DNA of 35,979 bases, taken from the NCBI GenBank assembly GCA_903926465.1, contig CAIYJE010000116.1, positions 1 to 35,979 of the forward strand. The letters run 5' to 3'. Below the pieces are notes generated by a model. That model made no database searches and was not told the origin of the DNA. It was given only the letters and a program-made list of their open reading frames with translations. This stretch comes from an uncultured Planctomycetales bacterium. GTDB taxonomy: Bacteria > Planctomycetota > Planctomycetia > Isosphaerales > Isosphaeraceae. Both the position numbers and the translations under genes were made by a program. Below are positions 33,082-35,979 of the stretch, one piece after another. How positions within the stretch are numbered: position 1 is the stretch's first letter; the number at the start of each line of letters is the position of its first letter.

Positions 33082-34817
33082 CTCGAGCCCGGCCCCTCTT
33101 CGGCGGACATGATCAGCCCAGGTTACCGGCGGATCTGGGGTTTTATGATTTGCGTTTACCAGAGGCCCGGGCCGCCCAGGCGGAGCTGGCGCGAGCGTAT
33201 GGTATTGAGGGGTTTTGCTACTGGCATTACTGGTTCCATGGCCAGCGCCTGCTGGAACGACCCGTCAATGACATTCTGGCAACCGGTGAACCCAACTTCC
33301 CCTTCTGTCTGGCCTGGGCCAATGAATCGTGGTCTCGATCTTGGCTGGGCGATGACCGCGAGATCCTGATCGAACAAACCTACTCCGAGCAGGATGACCG
33401 GGCCCATGCGCGCTGGCTGGCACAAGCCTTTGCCGATCCACGCTATATCCACGTGCATGGCCGGCCGTTGCTGGTGATTTACAAACCGAAGGCTTTGCCC
33501 AGCAGCCAGCGGACCACGAATTTGATTCGAGAGGAATGCCTGCGGCTCCGGTTACCCAATCCTTACCTGGTTGGCATCGACGCCCATTGCCCAGGTACCG
33601 ATCTGCGCACACTTGGTTTTGATATGACCGAGCATCACGAGCCGCAACTCAGTGCCCTGGGTGCCAATGCGTTTCAAGACAATCCGGGGTTCGCAAAGCT
33701 CAAACGCAATCTCCGCAAAGGGATTCCGCACGCAGGCTACAAGATCTACTCGTACGCCGAAGCCACCCGGAGAATGGCGACGGTGCGGCCCAGTTTCTCC
33801 CATTTCCCCTGCTGTTTCGTGGGCTGGGATAACACGGCCAGACGGGGCAAGAACGCGATTGTGATGGTGGATGGCAGTCCTCGCCTCTTTGAGGAGCAAC
33901 TCGCTCAGATGGTCTCCGGGGTCATGCACAAGCCTCCCCAGGAACGGGTGGTGTTTATCAACGCCTGGAATGAGTGGGCGGAAGGGATGTACCTGGAGCC
34001 TGACCAGAAACATGGTCACCAATATCTTCAGGTGGTACGCCGCGTTGTAGAAAATGCCAGCTCCGCATTTGACGCAGATGCTGGCCAAGGGTTTCAGGGC
34101 TCTGCTTCTGAACCAATTCAAACATCACACATCCGCGTTCACGGCGCGACCGATTCTCCCCAGGGCATTCCACGCCTGGCCTCTCTGTACCGGCAAACAA
34201 GTAACCCGATTGGCTCCGAGCAGCATTCGTATCGTGTGGACGGTATCAACCGAGACGTACCTGAGAATCAAAACGATCTGCTGGAGGTTGAGGCCCAAGT
34301 GACTACGTCTCCCATGACCGCCAGAATTTACGAACCGTCCATAACTCAATACGTTGATCCGAATCATCTGTCCTGTTTTCGGATGCTGGATTCGATCGAG
34401 CCAGAGCGTAACTTACTCTTGCAAGAAAACCGTAACCTGATGGCACAACTGGCAGACATCCGCGCTTCACGAGCCTTCAAGCTGGCCCGCAAGTTGAACC
34501 GGGTAATTATGAGTCTAGTTCCGCCAGGTTCAAGAAGGCGACGGCTGGCCAGGAACAGCTATCGGGGCCTGAGGTCACTTCCAAGGGTCTGTCGTCGGTT
34601 GCATCAGCAGGTCACACAGCAAAGGGATCGTGACCATGCTTCGCAGCCTGATGCCTGCCAACCGCTTGTGCGACCTCAGCAACCGGAACGGCGAGCCAAG
34701 GGGTGCATCCTGGTGGTTGACCATCAGGTTCCGATGCTTCATAGCGATGCTGGATCTGTCCGCATGTCAAACATCTTGGAAATTCTGGGGGGGGGGGGGC
34801 GTGCGGACACCAAGTGA
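33048..34817 (+). CDS. WbsX-like polysaccharide biosynthesis domain plus coiled coil (middle part of a frameshifted gene)
   Basis: This 589-codon frame continues the N-terminus encoded from 32950. Residues 1-340 match the WbsX/glycosyltransferase GH99-like family found in O-antigen and capsule loci: [70 protein letters not shown] and [20 protein letters not shown] variable linker follows, then a short coiled coil ([20 protein letters not shown]) and a basic stretch. Near 34700 a GT4 N-terminal lobe begins ([20 protein letters not shown]). The frame then enters a 13-G tract and stops 6 codons later. The listed GTG start is not the real one. Confidence 0.8.
   Translation: MGRGFTEWANVTRARPLFGGHDQPRLPADLGFYDLRLPEARAAQAELARAYGIEGFCYWHYWFHGQRLLERPVNDILATGEPNFPFCLAWANESWSRSWLGDDREILIEQTYSEQDDRAHARWLAQAFADPRYIHVHGRPLLVIYKPKALPSSQRTTNLIREECLRLRLPNPYLVGIDAHCPGTDLRTLGFDMTEHHEPQLSALGANAFQDNPGFAKLKRNLRKGIPHAGYKIYSYAEATRRMATVRPSFSHFPCCFVGWDNTARRGKNAIVMVDGSPRLFEEQLAQMVSGVMHKPPQERVVFINAWNEWAEGMYLEPDQKHGHQYLQVVRRVVENASSAFDADAGQGFQGSASEPIQTSHIRVHGATDSPQGIPRLASLYRQTSNPIGSEQHSYRVDGINRDVPENQNDLLEVEAQVTTSPMTARIYEPSITQYVDPNHLSCFRMLDSIEPERNLLLQENRNLMAQLADIRASRAFKLARKLNRVIMSLVPPGSRRRRLARNSYRGLRSLPRVCRRLHQQVTQQRDRDHASQPDACQPLVRPQQPERRAKGCILVVDHQVPMLHSDAGSVRMSNILEILGGGGRADTK
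34787..34799 (+). repeat. 13-base G homopolymer inside the glycosyltransferase gene
   Basis: Thirteen consecutive G residues interrupt the reading frame. With 13 the frame ends in RADTK and a stop at 34815. Run lengths of 5, 8, 11 or 14 join it to the downstream frame, which reads [14 protein letters not shown] directly after the tract. Long G/C tracts in surface-glycan genes are classical slipped-strand phase-variation sites, and also common assembly errors. Confidence 0.85.
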
Positions 34818-35881
34818 CCTTCTTTCCCAATTATCCAGACACCTCGGCAGCCAACCTGGAAGCAATCCAGAACATGGGAGTTGAGGTGATTCAGCCGCCG
34901 CTGTTCAGTGACCTGCGGGCTTATCTCAAGGAATACGGTTCTGAGTATTCGCTGGTCATTCTCTCGCGTGCCGATATTGCGGCCCAACATCTGAGCGTGG
35001 TGCGATATTACGCGCCTCAGGCCAAGGTGGTCTTTGACACGGTCGATCTTCATTTCTTGCGTGAAGAACGGCAGGTAAAACTGAGCGGCAGCGCGGAGCA
35101 AACCAAGCGGGCCGAACGCCGCAGACGCCAGGAACTGACACTGGTGAAGTTGGCCGACTTGACCCTGGTTGTCAGCCCCTTGGAAAAAGCGATTCTTGAG
35201 GCGCAAGTTCCTGGCTGCACAATCCAGGTCTTACCAACTATTCAGGGTCTTACGCTCCGCAATTGCCCTGGCTTTGATGATCGAACCGATCTGCTGTTCA
35301 TCGGTGGCTTTGATCATCCACCCAATGTGGATGCGGTCCTCCACTTTGTCTCCAAGGTCTTTCCACACATCCAGGACAAGATTCCCGGCATAGTCTTTCA
35401 TGTGATCGGGTCCAACACGCCAGCCTGCATCTTCGACCTGGCAGGACCTGGGATTCGAGTGCATGGTCGTATTCCTGATGTTGAACCGCTGTTTGACCGG
35501 TGCCGGCTTTCCGTGGCCCCGCTGCGTTATGGTGCGGGCGTGAAAGGAAAAGTGAATCAGAGCATGGCCCTGGGCGTACCCGTGGTGGCAACCTCTATCG
35601 CCGCCGAGGGAATGCATCTGGAGCATGAGCATAATATTCTGATCGCCGATGAACCGGAAGAGTTCGCAAACGAGGTGGTGCGGCTCTGGAATGACCCAGA
35701 GCTTTGGAATAATCTTGTTGGAAATGGATATAAGAATATCCAAATGCATTTTTCAACCGCAGCTGCCCAGGCAAAGATTGATCAACTACTGGCCTGGGCG
35801 GGACTCAACGCTGGAACCCAAGAAGAGCGAGAGGCGAATCCCAACGATCGACCATCTCTAGCTTTCATTGAACCCTCGTGA
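34814..35881 (+). CDS. GT4-family glycosyltransferase (3' part of the frameshifted WbsX/GT4 gene)
   Basis: The frame from 34814 encodes 355 residues of a GT-B glycosyltransferase lacking its first 30-40 residues, which lie upstream of the G tract in another frame. Landmarks are VVFDTVDLHFLREERQ, ADLTLVVSPLEKAIL, LLFIGGFDHPPNVDAVLHF, VHGRIPDVEPLFDRCRLSVA and the donor-site region PLRYGAGVKGKVNQSMALGV followed by PVVATSIAAEGM. This family transfers sugars from nucleotide donors to a growing glycan. The GTG at 34814 has no ribosome binding site of its own. I infer that the natural protein runs from 32950 to 35881 as one chain of about 975 residues. Confidence 0.85.
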   Translation: MTFFPNYPDTSAANLEAIQNMGVEVIQPPLFSDLRAYLKEYGSEYSLVILSRADIAAQHLSVVRYYAPQAKVVFDTVDLHFLREERQVKLSGSAEQTKRAERRRRQELTLVKLADLTLVVSPLEKAILEAQVPGCTIQVLPTIQGLTLRNCPGFDDRTDLLFIGGFDHPPNVDAVLHFVSKVFPHIQDKIPGIVFHVIGSNTPACIFDLAGPGIRVHGRIPDVEPLFDRCRLSVAPLRYGAGVKGKVNQSMALGVPVVATSIAAEGMHLEHEHNILIADEPEEFANEVVRLWNDPELWNNLVGNGYKNIQMHFSTAAAQAKIDQLLAWAGLNAGTQEEREANPNDRPSLAFIEPS

Positions 35882-35898
35882 AGCCTGGTCCATGCACC

Positions 35899-35925
35899 GC
35901 TTGTGAGTGCAAGCTCATTTTATGA
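35899..35925 (+). terminator. Weak terminator-like hairpin at the gene end
   Basis: GCTTG (35899-35903) pairs with CAAGC (35910-35914) over a 6-base loop, followed by TCATTTTATGA. The stem is short. Confidence 0.35.
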
Positions 35926-35946
35926 TTTTGTGAATGCGTTCTAGAT

Positions 35947-35979
35947 CGGCCCGGTCCCCCTTATCCGGCCTTCGGCCAC
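35947..35979 (+). repeat. Dispersed repeat, diverged copy 3 (cut by window end)
   Basis: It starts CGGCCCGGTC and includes CTTATCCGGCC, matching the repeats at 9954 and 10221 with changes, then TTCGGCCAC. It continues beyond the window. Confidence 0.6.

Overview
The window looks like chromosomal DNA from a GC-rich, Gram-negative-type bacterium, most likely a planctomycete (order Gemmatales or a relative). This is an inference from several traits: a SPINDLY-type O-GlcNAc transferase with N-terminal TPRs, an MJ0042-like zinc-ribbon membrane protein, very long secreted Pro/Ala- and Gly-rich proteins with signal peptides, an ECF sigma/zinc anti-sigma pair, GTG starts and mostly short single-gene units. 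No rRNA, tRNA or CRISPR array was recognised.

Layout. 1-130: the last 41 codons of an IS630-like transposase. 135-1901 (-): TPR/O-GlcNAc transferase. 2371-3882 (+): IMP dehydrogenase, with a good promoter and terminator. 4041-6320 (+): a secreted Pro/Ala-rich protein. 6675-7445 (+): a PhoU-like regulator. 7532-8509 (-): a GNAT acetyltransferase, divergent from an ECF sigma/anti-sigma operon (8623-9874). 9875-10284: degenerate dispersed repeats. 10285-11846 (-): NAD(P)HX epimerase and an exported coiled-coil protein. 12337-12585 (+): an FmdB-type zinc ribbon.

12897-20363 (+) is a tripartite RND efflux system: a TolC/NodT-type lipoprotein with a C-terminal LysM domain, a membrane-fusion protein and an HAE1-type pump. 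About 1 kb between the first two genes is AT-richer and full of perfect inverted repeats. 20875-21714 (-) is a zinc-ribbon membrane protein. 22325-24395 (+) holds a nucleotide-sugar epimerase/reductase and an arsenite methyltransferase. 24594-27878 (-) holds a small hypothetical gene and gyrA. 28402-32502 (+) holds two secreted proteins: one SnoaL-like, one with Gly-rich repeats, TPRs and a C-terminal beta-rich domain.

The last 3 kb (32950-35881, +) carries what should be one large polysaccharide-biosynthesis gene: a WbsX-like domain, a coiled coil and a GT4 glycosyltransferase. It is split by two single-base frameshifts, both in G runs. One is a 13-G tract, which makes this a candidate phase-variable gene or an assembly error. 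Its leader holds two mutually exclusive helices, one of which would cover the ribosome binding site. This locus is the most interesting part of the window. The LysM-tailed efflux channel and the palindrome-rich efflux spacer come next.
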